A stretch of 64,000 nucleotides of DNA from Methylobacterium brachiatum (lineage in GTDB: Bacteria; Pseudomonadota; Alphaproteobacteria; Rhizobiales; Beijerinckiaceae): assembly GCF_020523825.1 (NCBI RefSeq), contig NZ_JAJALK010000001.1, positions 186,001-250,000 on the forward strand. Direction: 5' to 3'. Under the pieces are notes generated by a model. That model was not told the DNA's origin. It searched no databases and saw only the letters and a program-made list of their open reading frames with translations. The position numbers were made by a program, and so were the translations under genes. Shown here in pieces: positions 46,875 through 55,245 of this stretch. Position 1 is the stretch's first letter, and the number at the start of each line of letters is the position of its first letter.

Positions 46875-47918
46875 CTACGCCTTCGGCGGGTAGGCGTGCT
46901 CACACCCGTTGGGATCGGTCACCCGCGTCTCGCCGTCCGCGTCGCGCAGGTAGCCCGGCCCGACCGGCACTTTGCCGTGGCCGCCGGGGATGTCGAGCAC
47001 GTAGGTCGGCTGCGCGAGCCCGGAGAGGCGCCCGCGCAGGGCGCGCATGAGCGCCTGCCCCTCGGTCAGGCTCGTGCGCAGATGGCCAGTCCCCGGGGCG
47101 AGGTCGCCGTGATGGAGGTAATAGGGCTTGATCCGATTCTCGACGAAGGCCCGCATCAGCGCCTCGAGGGTCGCGGGGTCGTCGTTGATGCCGCGCAGCA
47201 GGACAGATTGGCTGACCATCGGGATGCCGGCATCCACCAGCCGGGCACAGGCGGCGCGGGCCGCCGGCGCGAATTCGCGCGGGTGATTGGCGTGCAGGGC
47301 GACGAACACCGCCCGGCCGAAGCGCTTGAGCGCCGTCACCAGATCAGCGTCGACGAGATCGGGCTTCACCACCGGCACGCGGGTGTGGATCCGCATCACC
47401 CGGACGTGCTCGATGGCCGACAGGCGCTCGGCGATGGCGCCGAGGCGCCGGGCGGAGAGCGCGAACGGGTCGCCGCCGGTGAGCACCACCTCCCAGATCC
47501 GCGGATCCTGCGCGATGTAGGCCAGCGCGCCGTCGAGCTCGGCCTCGGTCAGCGAGCCGAGGCCGTCCGGCCCGACCATCTCGCGCCGGAAGCAGAAGCG
47601 GCAATAGACCGGGCAGATGTGCAGCGGCTTCAGCAGCACCCGGTCGGGGTAGCGGTGGACGATGCCTACCACCGGCGCGTGCGCCGCATCGCCGATCGGG
47701 TCGGCCCGTTCCTCCGGGGCGACCACGGTCTCCGCACCCTGCGGCACGAATTGGCGGGCGATCGGATCGGCCGGATCGGCCAGATCGATCAGCTCGGCCA
47801 TGTCCGGCGTGACCGAGACGGCGTAGCGCGACAGCACAGCGTGCAGGGCGTCTGCCTCCGGGCCGGAGAGCAGGCCGGCGGCGGCGAGGTCGGCGGCGTT
47901 GCGCAGGGTGCGGTTCAC
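46875..47918 (-). CDS. epmB: EF-P beta-lysylation protein (EpmB, lysine 2,3-aminomutase-like)
   Basis: A 347-residue radical SAM/PLP enzyme that turns L-lysine into (R)-beta-lysine for modification of elongation factor P. The [4Fe-4S] motif CPVYCRFCFR gives C102, C106 and C109. PLP-region marks of the KamA family include LTGGDPFALS and HTRVPVVKPDLV. The start is GTG 47918, which overlaps the epmA stop by 4 bp (GTGA). Length is that of EpmB rather than the longer catabolic KamA. The efp target gene is divergent at 49250, giving a compact module. Confidence 0.92.
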   Translation of the reverse strand: MNRTLRNAADLAAAGLLSGPEADALHAVLSRYAVSVTPDMAELIDLADPADPIARQFVPQGAETVVAPEERADPIGDAAHAPVVGIVHRYPDRVLLKPLHICPVYCRFCFRREMVGPDGLGSLTEAELDGALAYIAQDPRIWEVVLTGGDPFALSARRLGAIAERLSAIEHVRVMRIHTRVPVVKPDLVDADLVTALKRFGRAVFVALHANHPREFAPAARAACARLVDAGIPMVSQSVLLRGINDDPATLEALMRAFVENRIKPYYLHHGDLAPGTGHLRTSLTEGQALMRALRGRLSGLAQPTYVLDIPGGHGKVPVGPGYLRDADGETRVTDPNGCEHAYPPKA

Positions 47919-48970
47919 GGCAGGGTCTCCGCGACCGGGGTCCAGAGGACGTCGTCGATCCGGTTCGCTCCGCAGGCCAGCATGGCGAGGCGGTCGAAGC
48001 CGAGGGCGATCCCGGAGGCGTCGGGCATCACCGCCAGCGCGGCGAAGAAATCCTCGTCGATCGGGTACGTCTCTCCGTAGACGCGCAGCTTCTCCGCCAT
48101 CTCTCCGGCGAAGCGCCGGCGGAGGGAAGCGGGATCGGTCAATTCGCCGAAGGCATTGGCGAGTTCGACCCCGCACGCATAGAGCTCGAACCGTTCGGCC
48201 ACTCGCGGATCGTCCGGGGCGGGCCTAGCGAGGGCGGCCTCGCTGATCGGGTACTCGCACAGGATGGTCGGGCGCCCGATGCCGAGATGCGGCTCGACCC
48301 GCGCCACCAGCACACGGGAAAACAGATCGGCCCAGGTGTCATCCGGCGCGACCCGGAGGCCGGCCTCCGACACCGCGGCAGCGAGCCCGTCGCGGTCGGT
48401 CTCCCCGGTGGGCGAGATCGTGGCCAACAGGTCGATGCCGGCAAAGCGCGTGAAGGCCTCGGCGAGGGTCAGGCGCTCCGGCTCGGCGAACGGGTCGGCC
48501 TCCCGGTCGCGATAGCGGAAGCGGCGGGTGCCGGCGGTCTCGGCGGCCAGCGCGAGCAGATCGGCGCAATCGGCCATCAGGTCGGTATAGGGTACCCCGG
48601 CGCGGTACCATTCCAGCATGGTGAATTCCGGATGGTGCAGCGGGCCGCGCTCGCGGTTGCGAAACACCCGGGCGACGCTGAGCAGCCGCGTCTCACCGGC
48701 CGCCAGGAGCTTCTTGCAGGCGAATTCCGGCGAGGTGTGCAGGTAGAGCGGTGTCCGCGCCCCGCTCGCGCCGATCGCCGCGGTGGCGAAGGCCGAGAGA
48801 TGCGCCTCGTTGCCCGGGGAGACCTGCAGGCAGGCGGTCTCGGCCTCGACGAAGTCGCGCGCGGCGAACCAGGCCCGGAAGGCGGCCAGGATGCGGTTGC
48901 GCAGGAGCAGCCGCGGCCGCCGGTCGGCGTGGCGACCGGGCGTCCACCAGGGCGAGGGCGCGCCGTTCAA
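47915..48970 (-). CDS. epmA: EF-P lysyltransferase (EpmA/PoxA/GenX)
   Basis: A 351-residue truncated class II lysyl-tRNA-synthetase paralogue that attaches beta-lysine to EF-P. Class II motif 2 is visible in RVFRNRERGPLHHPEFTMLEWYRA and motif 3 in SGIALGFDRLAML near the C-terminus. There is no anticodon-binding domain, which separates it from LysS. It is coupled to epmB by a 4-bp overlap. It is divergent from efp (279 bp between starts), so enzyme and substrate genes are neighbours. Confidence 0.93.
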   Translation of the reverse strand: MNGAPSPWWTPGRHADRRPRLLLRNRILAAFRAWFAARDFVEAETACLQVSPGNEAHLSAFATAAIGASGARTPLYLHTSPEFACKKLLAAGETRLLSVARVFRNRERGPLHHPEFTMLEWYRAGVPYTDLMADCADLLALAAETAGTRRFRYRDREADPFAEPERLTLAEAFTRFAGIDLLATISPTGETDRDGLAAAVSEAGLRVAPDDTWADLFSRVLVARVEPHLGIGRPTILCEYPISEAALARPAPDDPRVAERFELYACGVELANAFGELTDPASLRRRFAGEMAEKLRVYGETYPIDEDFFAALAVMPDASGIALGFDRLAMLACGANRIDDVLWTPVAETLP

Positions 48971-49249
48971 AGCCCGATCCCCGGGCGGGGGCGGTCTCGG
49001 CCGGGCAAGGCAATCCTCGGAGTCGTCATCGCACGATCCTGACAGGCTCCCGGTCGGGCCTCACGATGTCCGGGCCTCCGAACGGGCCACGGGTTCCCCG
49101 GATTGGGAGGCGCGCGCATCGAGCCCACGCGCTTCGGTTGAGGCCCGCCCGCTGGCAACGGCGCCGCAGATGCGATAGTGCCGGGGCCTAGATCCCGTGC
49201 ACGCGCTTGGCGCGTGCCGACCCGCCTTGTCAATGCAGGACCTAATTCC

Positions 49250-49816
49250 GTGAAGGTGATCGCCTCAACGCTCCGTAAGGGCAACGTCGTCGAGAAGGAC
49301 GGCAAGCTCTACGTGATCCTGTTCGCCGAGAACATCCACCCCGGCAAGGGCACCCCGGTGACCCAGCTCGACATGCGCCGCATCACGGACGGCGTGAAGG
49401 TGTCCGAGCGCTACCGCACCACCGAGCAGGTCGAGCGGGCCTTCGTGGAGGATCGCGAGCACACCTTCCTGTACAGCGACGGCGAAGGGTTCCACTTCAT
49501 GAATCCCGAGAGCTACGAGCAGGTCGCCGTGCCGGCCGACGTGGTCGGCGACGCCGCCCCCTATCTCCAGGAGGGCATGGCCGTGATGCTGTCGAGCCAT
49601 AACGGCGTGCCGCTGACCATCGAGCTGCCCCAGCGGGTGACGCTGGAGGTCGCCGAGACCGAGCCGGTGCTCAAAGGCCAGACCGCCTCCTCGTCTTACA
49701 AGCCGGCCACGCTCTCGAACGGAGTGCGCACCACCGTCCCGCCGCACATCGCCGCCGGCACCCGCGTCGTCGTGATGACGGCCGACGGCGCCTACGTCGA
49801 GCGCGCCAAAGACTGA
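49250..49816 (+). CDS. efp: elongation factor P
   Basis: A 188-residue translation factor that rescues ribosomes stalled on proline stretches. The three OB/KOW-like domains are present. The loop [10 protein letters not shown] puts Lys33 (Met counted as 1) at the position beta-lysylated by EpmAB, equivalent to Lys34 of E. coli. The start is GTG 49250; the longer frame from 49178 is not protein-like. The stop is followed directly by a T-run (about 49817-49823) and later by a hairpin. Confidence 0.95.
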   Translation: MKVIASTLRKGNVVEKDGKLYVILFAENIHPGKGTPVTQLDMRRITDGVKVSERYRTTEQVERAFVEDREHTFLYSDGEGFHFMNPESYEQVAVPADVVGDAAPYLQEGMAVMLSSHNGVPLTIELPQRVTLEVAETEPVLKGQTASSSYKPATLSNGVRTTVPPHIAAGTRVVVMTADGAYVERAKD

Positions 49817-49851
49817 TTTTTTTGGGGGTTTCTCGCCGCGGGACGACAGTC

Positions 49852-49882
49852 GCGCGGGCGGGAAACTCCATCCCACCCGCGC
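49852..49882 (+). terminator. hairpin downstream of efp
   Basis: GCGCGGGCGGG (49852-49862) pairs with CCCACCCGCGC (49872-49882) with one mismatch and a 9-base loop. It starts 36 bp after the efp stop. There is no T-run after it. It may work with the T-run that precedes it or in the convergent direction. Confidence 0.45.
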
Positions 49883-49952
49883 TCTCAGCCTGACGGTCTG
49901 TGAGGCTTTCGATCGACAGGCGGGCCTGGATGGCTAGGACGAAGCGCGGGTC

Positions 49953-49974
49953 CCCTCTCCCGCACGGGAGAGGG
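49953..49974. repeat. third copy of the CCCTCTCCCG palindrome
   Basis: CCCTCTCCCG-CA-CGGGAGAGGG is identical in both arms to the hairpins at 4066-4087 and 4138-4159, with a different 2-base loop. The left flank GCGGGT matches that of the 4066 copy. It sits between convergent genes (efp and DUF1624), as does the first element. Confidence 0.75.
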
Positions 49975-50158
49975 GGCCTGTCACGCTCCATCCTCGACGG
50001 ATTGGACTACTCACAGCCTCTCAGCTGCCGGAGCGACGCGGAGGCCTCGAAGGACGCCTCCAAGCATCGCGAGCGGCCTGAAGACCTCCTTCGCGGCACG
50101 CTGCCCTCGCAAGTCAGGATGAGGGCGTGGATGAAGGAAGGCGACGCAAACCCCTCCT

Positions 50159-51169
50159 TCACCGCGGCGCTCGAGACGCCGCCTCGATCGCCCCGTAGCA
50201 GCCCTGGGACACGGCCTGCGCCCGCAGCCGCTCCTGCGGGCTGAAGGGCCGTCCATCCTCCCGGAAAAGATCCTCTTGGATCAGCGCGTCCGAGGTGCAG
50301 CGGGCCGCGATTCGGCAGAGCGGTGGCTCGCCGCCGGTGCGGGTGCAGATCGTGACGTAATCGGCGCGGAAGGCCCGCACCCCCGCGCGGGGGTTCGGTC
50401 CGGTCAGGGCGACGAGGCCGGTGAACAGCGCCAGTAGCACCGGCTGGTGGACGAGATAGACGACGAGGCTGTGGCGTCCCGCGAAGGCTGCGACGCGGCC
50501 CAACGCCGAGCGCGGCGCCCAGGCGCCCAGGCGCGAGCGCGCCAGCCAGGGCAGGCCGAGCCGCCCGACTAAGATCCCCGTCACGACGAAGCCGAACCAC
50601 GGGAACAGCGGCACGTAGTCGTTGGTCCGCGGCGTCCCGGCACCGAGCCCGAGGAAGTACAGGACCGGCGCGTCGAGCACCGGCGCATGCACCAGGACGG
50701 GGGCGGCGAAGATCGCGGCCGCGGCCAGGGCCGTCACCGGAACCGGCAGGAACAGGAACGGCAGGCCCAGCACGCTCGACACGGCGATACAGTGCAGGAT
50801 CCCGAAGAACACGTAGGAATCCGGGAAGGCGAACCAGGTCCCGATCGTGACCAGCAGGGCCGCCCCGCCGATCCGTGCGAGCCGCATCAGGGTCGGGCGC
50901 AGGCGGATGCCGCGCCCGTTCATCAGCACCAGCCCGACGCCGACCAGCGTCAGGAACGTGCCGGCGATCGCCTCGGCCGCGCGATGCCCGGTCGGCGTCA
51001 GGGCGTAGTTCTCGGCGGTCAGCCGGAGATATCCGACGTCCCACAGCGAATGGTAGCTCGCCATCGCGAGCAGGGCGCCCCCCCGAACCGCGTCGATGAT
51101 CGGGTATCGGGCCCGCGCGGCGTTCGGGGCGGCGTGTGACGGCTCGGAGCGGAGAACAGCTGACACCAT
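50159..51169 (-). CDS. DUF1624/heparan-glucosaminide-acetyltransferase-like membrane protein
   Basis: A 336-residue protein with eight or more spans from about residue 25 to 285. The conserved N-terminal YPIIDAVRGGALLAMASYHSLWD block (22-44) and FFGILHCIAVSSVL (about 120-133) have the look of DUF1624, related to acyltransferase-3-like proteins. The histidine in the YHSLWD segment could be catalytic. A periplasmic or cytoplasmic C-terminal tail of about 60 residues has cysteines (VTICTRTGGEPPLCRIAARC). Substrate unknown. Confidence 0.82.
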   Translation of the reverse strand: MVSAVLRSEPSHAAPNAARARYPIIDAVRGGALLAMASYHSLWDVGYLRLTAENYALTPTGHRAAEAIAGTFLTLVGVGLVLMNGRGIRLRPTLMRLARIGGAALLVTIGTWFAFPDSYVFFGILHCIAVSSVLGLPFLFLPVPVTALAAAAIFAAPVLVHAPVLDAPVLYFLGLGAGTPRTNDYVPLFPWFGFVVTGILVGRLGLPWLARSRLGAWAPRSALGRVAAFAGRHSLVVYLVHQPVLLALFTGLVALTGPNPRAGVRAFRADYVTICTRTGGEPPLCRIAARCTSDALIQEDLFREDGRPFSPQERLRAQAVSQGCYGAIEAASRAPR

Positions 51170-51520
51170 GGCGAGGGCTCAAACCACGCCGGAGCCCGGG
51201 ACGCCACCGGGGGGCGTCGGCGCCATGGTGGCGCCGGGCGGCATTCCCGAGAGCTCTCGAAAACGTGAAGGGGCGTCCGGGCCGGTCGCGAAAACCTGAC
51301 TGGACGGCGTGGCTGAGGAAATCCAAACGGCTCCATCGGCGTGAAAACGTCGTAACCCCGCTCCCCCTGCGACCGATCGACTGTTGCGAGCCTGCCTCCC
51401 CCGGGCAAGATTGCAACTCGGGATGGCTCCGATGCCGGTCATATGGGCTTTCCGGGAATCAGGACTTCGTTAATCTTGCTGCGAGAGCGCGCGGCGTGAT
51501 TCGGTGTAGGTTGCTCGGCC
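51170..51520. promoter_or_regulatory. divergent upstream region, DUF1624 / cold-shock gene
   Basis: 351 bp without a convincing gene. It should hold promoters for both divergent genes and, by family knowledge, a 5' leader for the cold-shock transcript. The AT-richer part is around 51440-51480. No specific element could be assigned. Confidence 0.4.
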
Positions 51521-52126
51521 ATGTCTGACGAACGCGCTTCCGGGCCGCAGAACCCCAGTCGGATCGAGGATGCCCGGACCGCCGACGGGGCGCCGGGCGA
51601 CGACGAGGCGCTCGACCTCGTCGAGGTCTCCGGCCGCATCAAGTGGTTCGACGTGTCGAAGGGCTTCGGCTTCATCGTGCCCGATGACGGCGCCCCCGAC
51701 ATCCTGCTGCACGTCACCTGCCTGCGGCGCGACGGCTTCCAGGCCGCCAGCGAGGGTGCCCGCATCGTCGTGGAGGCGGTGGAGCGGCCGCGGGGCTGGC
51801 AGGCATTCCGGGTTCTCTCGCTCGACCAGTCGGCGGCCCTGCATCCCTCCGAGATGCCGATGCCGCGCACCCATGTCTCGGTAACCCCGACCAGCGGCCT
51901 CGAGACCGCGGTGGTGAAGTGGTTCAACCGGCTGCGCGGATTCGGCTTCCTCACCCGTGGCGACGGCACGCCCGATATCTTCGTGCACATGGAGACCCTG
52001 CGCCGCTACGGCATCGCCGAATTGAAGCCCGGCGACGCGGTGCTGGTGCGCTACGGGGACGGCTCCAAGGGCGTGATGGCCGCCGAGATCCGCCTGATCG
52101 ACGACGCGCTGCCGACCTCGCACTGA
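51521..52126 (+). CDS. double cold-shock domain protein
   Basis: A 201-residue protein with two CspA-like domains. The first (about 30-98) has RNP1 KGFGFIV and RNP2 DILLHVT. The second (about 126-195) has RNP1 RGFGFLT and RNP2 DIFVHME. A short acidic N-terminal tail precedes them. Single-stranded nucleic acid binding as an RNA chaperone is expected. Tandem CSD proteins are typical of alphaproteobacteria. The second domain begins [10 protein letters not shown], a canonical CSD start. Confidence 0.93.
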   Translation: MSDERASGPQNPSRIEDARTADGAPGDDEALDLVEVSGRIKWFDVSKGFGFIVPDDGAPDILLHVTCLRRDGFQAASEGARIVVEAVERPRGWQAFRVLSLDQSAALHPSEMPMPRTHVSVTPTSGLETAVVKWFNRLRGFGFLTRGDGTPDIFVHMETLRRYGIAELKPGDAVLVRYGDGSKGVMAAEIRLIDDALPTSH

Positions 52127-52266
52127 CGGCGCGCCGCGAACCCGCGCCGATCGGGTGGCCTCGTCTTTTTCGCAAAAGCCGGTCCCCCGCTCCGGGCGCG
52201 ATGCGCTATCTGCACCCGCGGCGGATGTCCCCGTCCGCAATCGCGTTTCCCGAGAGGCCAGTGCCC

Positions 52267-52761
52267 GTGAGAATCCTGACCCGTGCCGCGCAGGCGGCCA
52301 CGATCGCCTGCCTGGTCCTGACCGCGTCCGCGCCCCTCCGTCCCGCAATCGCCCAGGAGGCGGCACGCGAGAGCGCCGCCAAGACCGAGCCGCTCACCAT
52401 CGTCACCAAGGCCGGTCCAAAGCGGTTCGACGTCGAGGTGATGCGCGACGATGCCGGGCGCACCCGGGGATTGATGTTCCGCCGCCACATGGCGCCCGAT
52501 CACGGCATGCTGTTCGATTTCGAGCGCAGCGAGCCCGTGACGATGTGGATGAAGAACACCTACCTGCCGCTCGACATGCTGTTCATCCGCAAGGACGGCA
52601 CCGTGAGCCGGATCGCGGCCGATACCGAGCCGCTGTCGACGGCGATCATAGCGTCCGGCGGCCCGGTCTCGGCCGTCCTGGAGCTCAATGCCGGCACCGC
52701 GGCCAAGCTGGGCATCCAGTCGGGCGACCGGGTCGAGCACCCTTTGTTCAAGGGGCGTTGA
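52267..52761 (+). CDS. DUF192 exported protein
   Basis: A 164-residue periplasmic protein. A signal peptide is visible (about 1-30, ends RPAIAQEAA). The DUF192 domain (about 45-160) has RGLMFRRHM, HGMLFDFE and MWMKNTYLPLDMLFI. Function is unknown in this family. GTG 52267 has GAGAGG at about 8 bases, and GTG 52261 is an alternative. It lies 140 bp downstream of the cold-shock gene. Confidence 0.82.
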   Translation: MRILTRAAQAATIACLVLTASAPLRPAIAQEAARESAAKTEPLTIVTKAGPKRFDVEVMRDDAGRTRGLMFRRHMAPDHGMLFDFERSEPVTMWMKNTYLPLDMLFIRKDGTVSRIAADTEPLSTAIIASGGPVSAVLELNAGTAAKLGIQSGDRVEHPLFKGR

Positions 52762-52880
52762 GTCGACGGGCCCTTTCGCGAACGCAGCGGGAACAATCGC
52801 CTTGACCGCTGCGATGTTCCGCGCCAATGTTCCGGCATTGTTCCGGTGCTTCGGAATGCCGGCACAGCGCGGAGGACCCG

Positions 52881-53285
52881 ATGAGCGACGTGGCCGATGC
52901 CGAGCTGTTCGGCAATGACGATTGGTCGGTGAGCGCCGACGGGCTCGAGCACCGGGGGACGGGCTATTTCATCGGCCGGGACGCCGTGGCTGCGCGCCGG
53001 GCCGAGGGCCTTTGGGAATGGCCGCTCCAGATGGCGGAGAAGAGCTGGTGCCGGCCCAGCCTGTTCCGCGAGGCGTTCCTGAACGCGCTGGCACAGTTCG
53101 GCATCGCCCGCGATGCCGGCCTCACCCGCTCCTTCGCGCTGGGCTACGGTATCCGGGCCGTCGAGGCGCCGGCACCGGACACGTTCGTCACCCTGGCCGA
53201 CGTGCTGAGGCCTCGCACCGCCCCGGAGACGGTCCGGGTCGCCGCCCGGGCTCCGGCGCGCGCGCTGGCCGCGGCCGGCGCCTGA
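52881..53285 (+). CDS. protein of unknown function (134 aa)
   Basis: The ATG follows GGAGG at 6 bases, a clear start. The 134-residue soluble product has a mixed fold with Trp-rich segments (EGLWEWPLQMAEKSWCRPSLFREAFLNALAQFG, about 43-75) and an Ala/Pro-rich tail. No domain was recognised. It stands between DUF192 and the dienelactone-hydrolase-like gene, both on the same strand. Confidence 0.6.
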   Translation: MSDVADAELFGNDDWSVSADGLEHRGTGYFIGRDAVAARRAEGLWEWPLQMAEKSWCRPSLFREAFLNALAQFGIARDAGLTRSFALGYGIRAVEAPAPDTFVTLADVLRPRTAPETVRVAARAPARALAAAGA

Positions 53286-53350
53286 TCCGTCCGGTCATTT
53301 GACCGCGGCCGTCTTCGCCGGATAGCCCTCTTCGCGAGAATGCGGGAGAG

Positions 53351-54229
53351 ATGATCATGGCGAATGCTGATAATGCCGGGCTGGACGGCCTGATCACGTC
53401 ACCGCTGTCGCGACGCGGCTTCGTGATGACCAGCCTGATCAGCGGCCTGACCGTCGCAACGACCCGCGTCGAGGCGCAGGTGATCCACACCGATGCCACC
53501 GGGATCGAGGCCGGGGAGGTGAAGATCCCCGCTGCCGACGGCCCGATGCCGGCCTACCGGGCGGTCCCAGAGGGCGCCGGCCCGTTCCCGATCGTGCTGG
53601 TGATCGAGGAGATTTTCGGGGTCCACGACTATATCAAGGACATCTGCCGACGCCTGGCCAAGGCCGGCTACTGCGCGGTCGCCCCCGAGCTCTACGCCCG
53701 GCAGGGCGATCTCTCGACCATGACCGATCCCAAAATCATCATCCGGGACGTCATCTCCAAGACGCCGGACGCGCAGTGGATCGGCGATCTCGACGCCACC
53801 GCGGCCTGGGCGGCTTCCGCGGCCAAGGGCGATCCCGCCCGGCTCGGCGTTATGGGCTGGTGCCGAGGCGGCCGCGCTGCCTGGCTCTACGCGGCGCATC
53901 GTCGCGACCTGAAGGCGGCGGTGGCCTGGTATGGCCCGATCGGGGGCGAGCGGACCGACATCCAGCCGCGCACAGCCGGGGATGTCGCGGCCGAGATCCA
54001 CGCCCCGCTGCTCGCGCTCTACGGCGGCGCCGATACCGGCATTCCGCCGGCCTCGGTGGAGGAAGCCCGCGACAAGGCGAAGGAAGCCGGCATGACCGTC
54101 GAACTGGTGATCTATCCGGATGCGCCGCACGGTTTCCATGCGGATTACCGGCCGAGCTACCGCAAGGAGCCGGCCGAGGATGGCTGGAACCGCGCGCTTG
54201 CCTTCCTGAAAGCCCACGGCGTCGGCTGA
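53351..54229 (+). CDS. exported dienelactone-hydrolase-like protein
   Basis: A 292-residue alpha/beta hydrolase of the DLH family. A twin-arginine-type signal is present (SRRGFVMTSL near 20-29, then a hydrophobic stretch to about 42). The nucleophile elbow GWCRGG gives Cys171, with E86 in the EEIFG block, a late Asp in GGADTG, and His in APHGFH completing the DLH triad pattern. Export through the Tat system would suit a protein that needs folding inside. The substrate is unknown; many such proteins are not true dienelactone hydrolases. Confidence 0.86.
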   Translation: MIMANADNAGLDGLITSPLSRRGFVMTSLISGLTVATTRVEAQVIHTDATGIEAGEVKIPAADGPMPAYRAVPEGAGPFPIVLVIEEIFGVHDYIKDICRRLAKAGYCAVAPELYARQGDLSTMTDPKIIIRDVISKTPDAQWIGDLDATAAWAASAAKGDPARLGVMGWCRGGRAAWLYAAHRRDLKAAVAWYGPIGGERTDIQPRTAGDVAAEIHAPLLALYGGADTGIPPASVEEARDKAKEAGMTVELVIYPDAPHGFHADYRPSYRKEPAEDGWNRALAFLKAHGVG

Positions 54230-54420
54230 TTCAGGGGCTCTCGCCGGTCTTGTCAGGATGTTCTCGGGTGGCTGTGCTTCCCGGGACACGGCCACAACTT
54301 GTCGAATATGCAAGGGTCGCGGGTGGATCTGTGCCCGCGCGGGTCCGGCCGATCGTCACGACCGGGGCATTGAACCGATCGTCGCGACCGCCGTTCAGCC
54401 CCTGTAGAGTGTCCCGGCCC

Positions 54421-54876
54421 ATGAGCGATTCGGTACAGCCCGGACAGAAGCCCGTGATCCTCGTCGTGGAGGACCAACCCGACGAGCGCTTCCTCGCGGC
54501 CACGCTCCTGGAGGATACCGGCTTCACGGTGATCGAGGCCGAGACCGCCGACCGGGCGCTCGCCATCCTCAACGACCGGGCCGACGAAGTCAGCGTCGTG
54601 TTCTCCGACGTGCGGACGCCCGGCCCGATCGGCGGCTTCGAGCTGGCGCGGATCATCGGCGTGACCTGGCCGCGGGTCCGGGTGCTGCTCACCTCCGGGG
54701 ATGCCGGCGACCAGCCGAGCGACCTGCGCATGTCGGCGACCTTCATCCCGAAGCCGTGGCGTGCCGAGGATATCCTGGCCTGGGTCGAGCAGGCGGCGGG
54801 TCGCCCCTCGGGGACGACGGGTCCTGCGGTGATCGGGCCGGGTGGTAAATTAATTACGCCGGGCCTGGAAACCTGA
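54421..54876 (+). CDS. single-domain response regulator
   Basis: A 151-residue CheY-like receiver. The acidic pair is E17/D18, the phosphoacceptor Asp63 is in VVFSDVRTPG, the Thr/Ser at 91-92 (LLTSGD) and the Lys111 (FIPKPW) are present. A 30-residue C-terminal tail without a domain follows (ends LITPGLET). It has no output domain, so it probably acts by phosphotransfer or protein binding. No histidine kinase is adjacent. Confidence 0.9.
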   Translation: MSDSVQPGQKPVILVVEDQPDERFLAATLLEDTGFTVIEAETADRALAILNDRADEVSVVFSDVRTPGPIGGFELARIIGVTWPRVRVLLTSGDAGDQPSDLRMSATFIPKPWRAEDILAWVEQAAGRPSGTTGPAVIGPGGKLITPGLET

Positions 54877-54955
54877 GGCCAACTCCGGGTTGTACGGCAC
54901 TTCAAGGGCGCGCGACGCCCGAATCCCTGCAACGCCAACAACCCCGAAGACAATC

Positions 54956-55156
54956 ATGCGCATCGTGGCTGCCAACCACGCCGATTCTCTGCGACGGAAC
55001 CTCTCGGACGACCGGAACGCGATCCGCGTCGTCGATAGCGTGACCGATGAGCTGCGCATCCACTACGAGTCCGCGACCGACGACGTGCCCGCCGAGATCC
55101 TGGCTTTGGCGATGCGGCTCGACGGACACGTGGCGCAGCCGACCTTCGCCGGCTGA
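54956..55156 (+). CDS. small protein of unknown function (66 aa)
   Basis: A 66-residue acidic product. ATG 54956 is chosen as the first start with normal composition. It contains HADSLRRNLSDDRNAIRVVDSV and ends AQPTFAG. No membrane span or known domain. It follows the response regulator by 79 bp. It may be a small regulator; no evidence beyond position. Confidence 0.42.
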   Translation: MRIVAANHADSLRRNLSDDRNAIRVVDSVTDELRIHYESATDDVPAEILALAMRLDGHVAQPTFAG

Positions 55157-55245
55157 GCGACCCGGGCGAGTCGCCAAGGCGAGGGAATCTGCTATTCAGC
55201 GGGCCCTGACCTGCCGGCGCATCGCGTCTCTCAGCCGAGCCCCTC

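Larger units (their letters stand above)
49817..50158. other. intergenic region with hairpin and dispersed repeat
   Basis: 342 bp between efp and the end of the convergent DUF1624 gene. It contains a T-run right after the efp stop, a hairpin at 49852-49882 (11-bp arms with one mismatch), and the repeat hairpin at 49953-49974. Nothing gene-like was recognised. Confidence 0.55.

Noticed and set aside
51919-52266. upstream extension of the DUF192 frame overlapping the cold-shock gene
   Set aside because: It would overlap the second cold-shock domain in another frame. The signal peptide begins at the GTG codons near 52261-52267.
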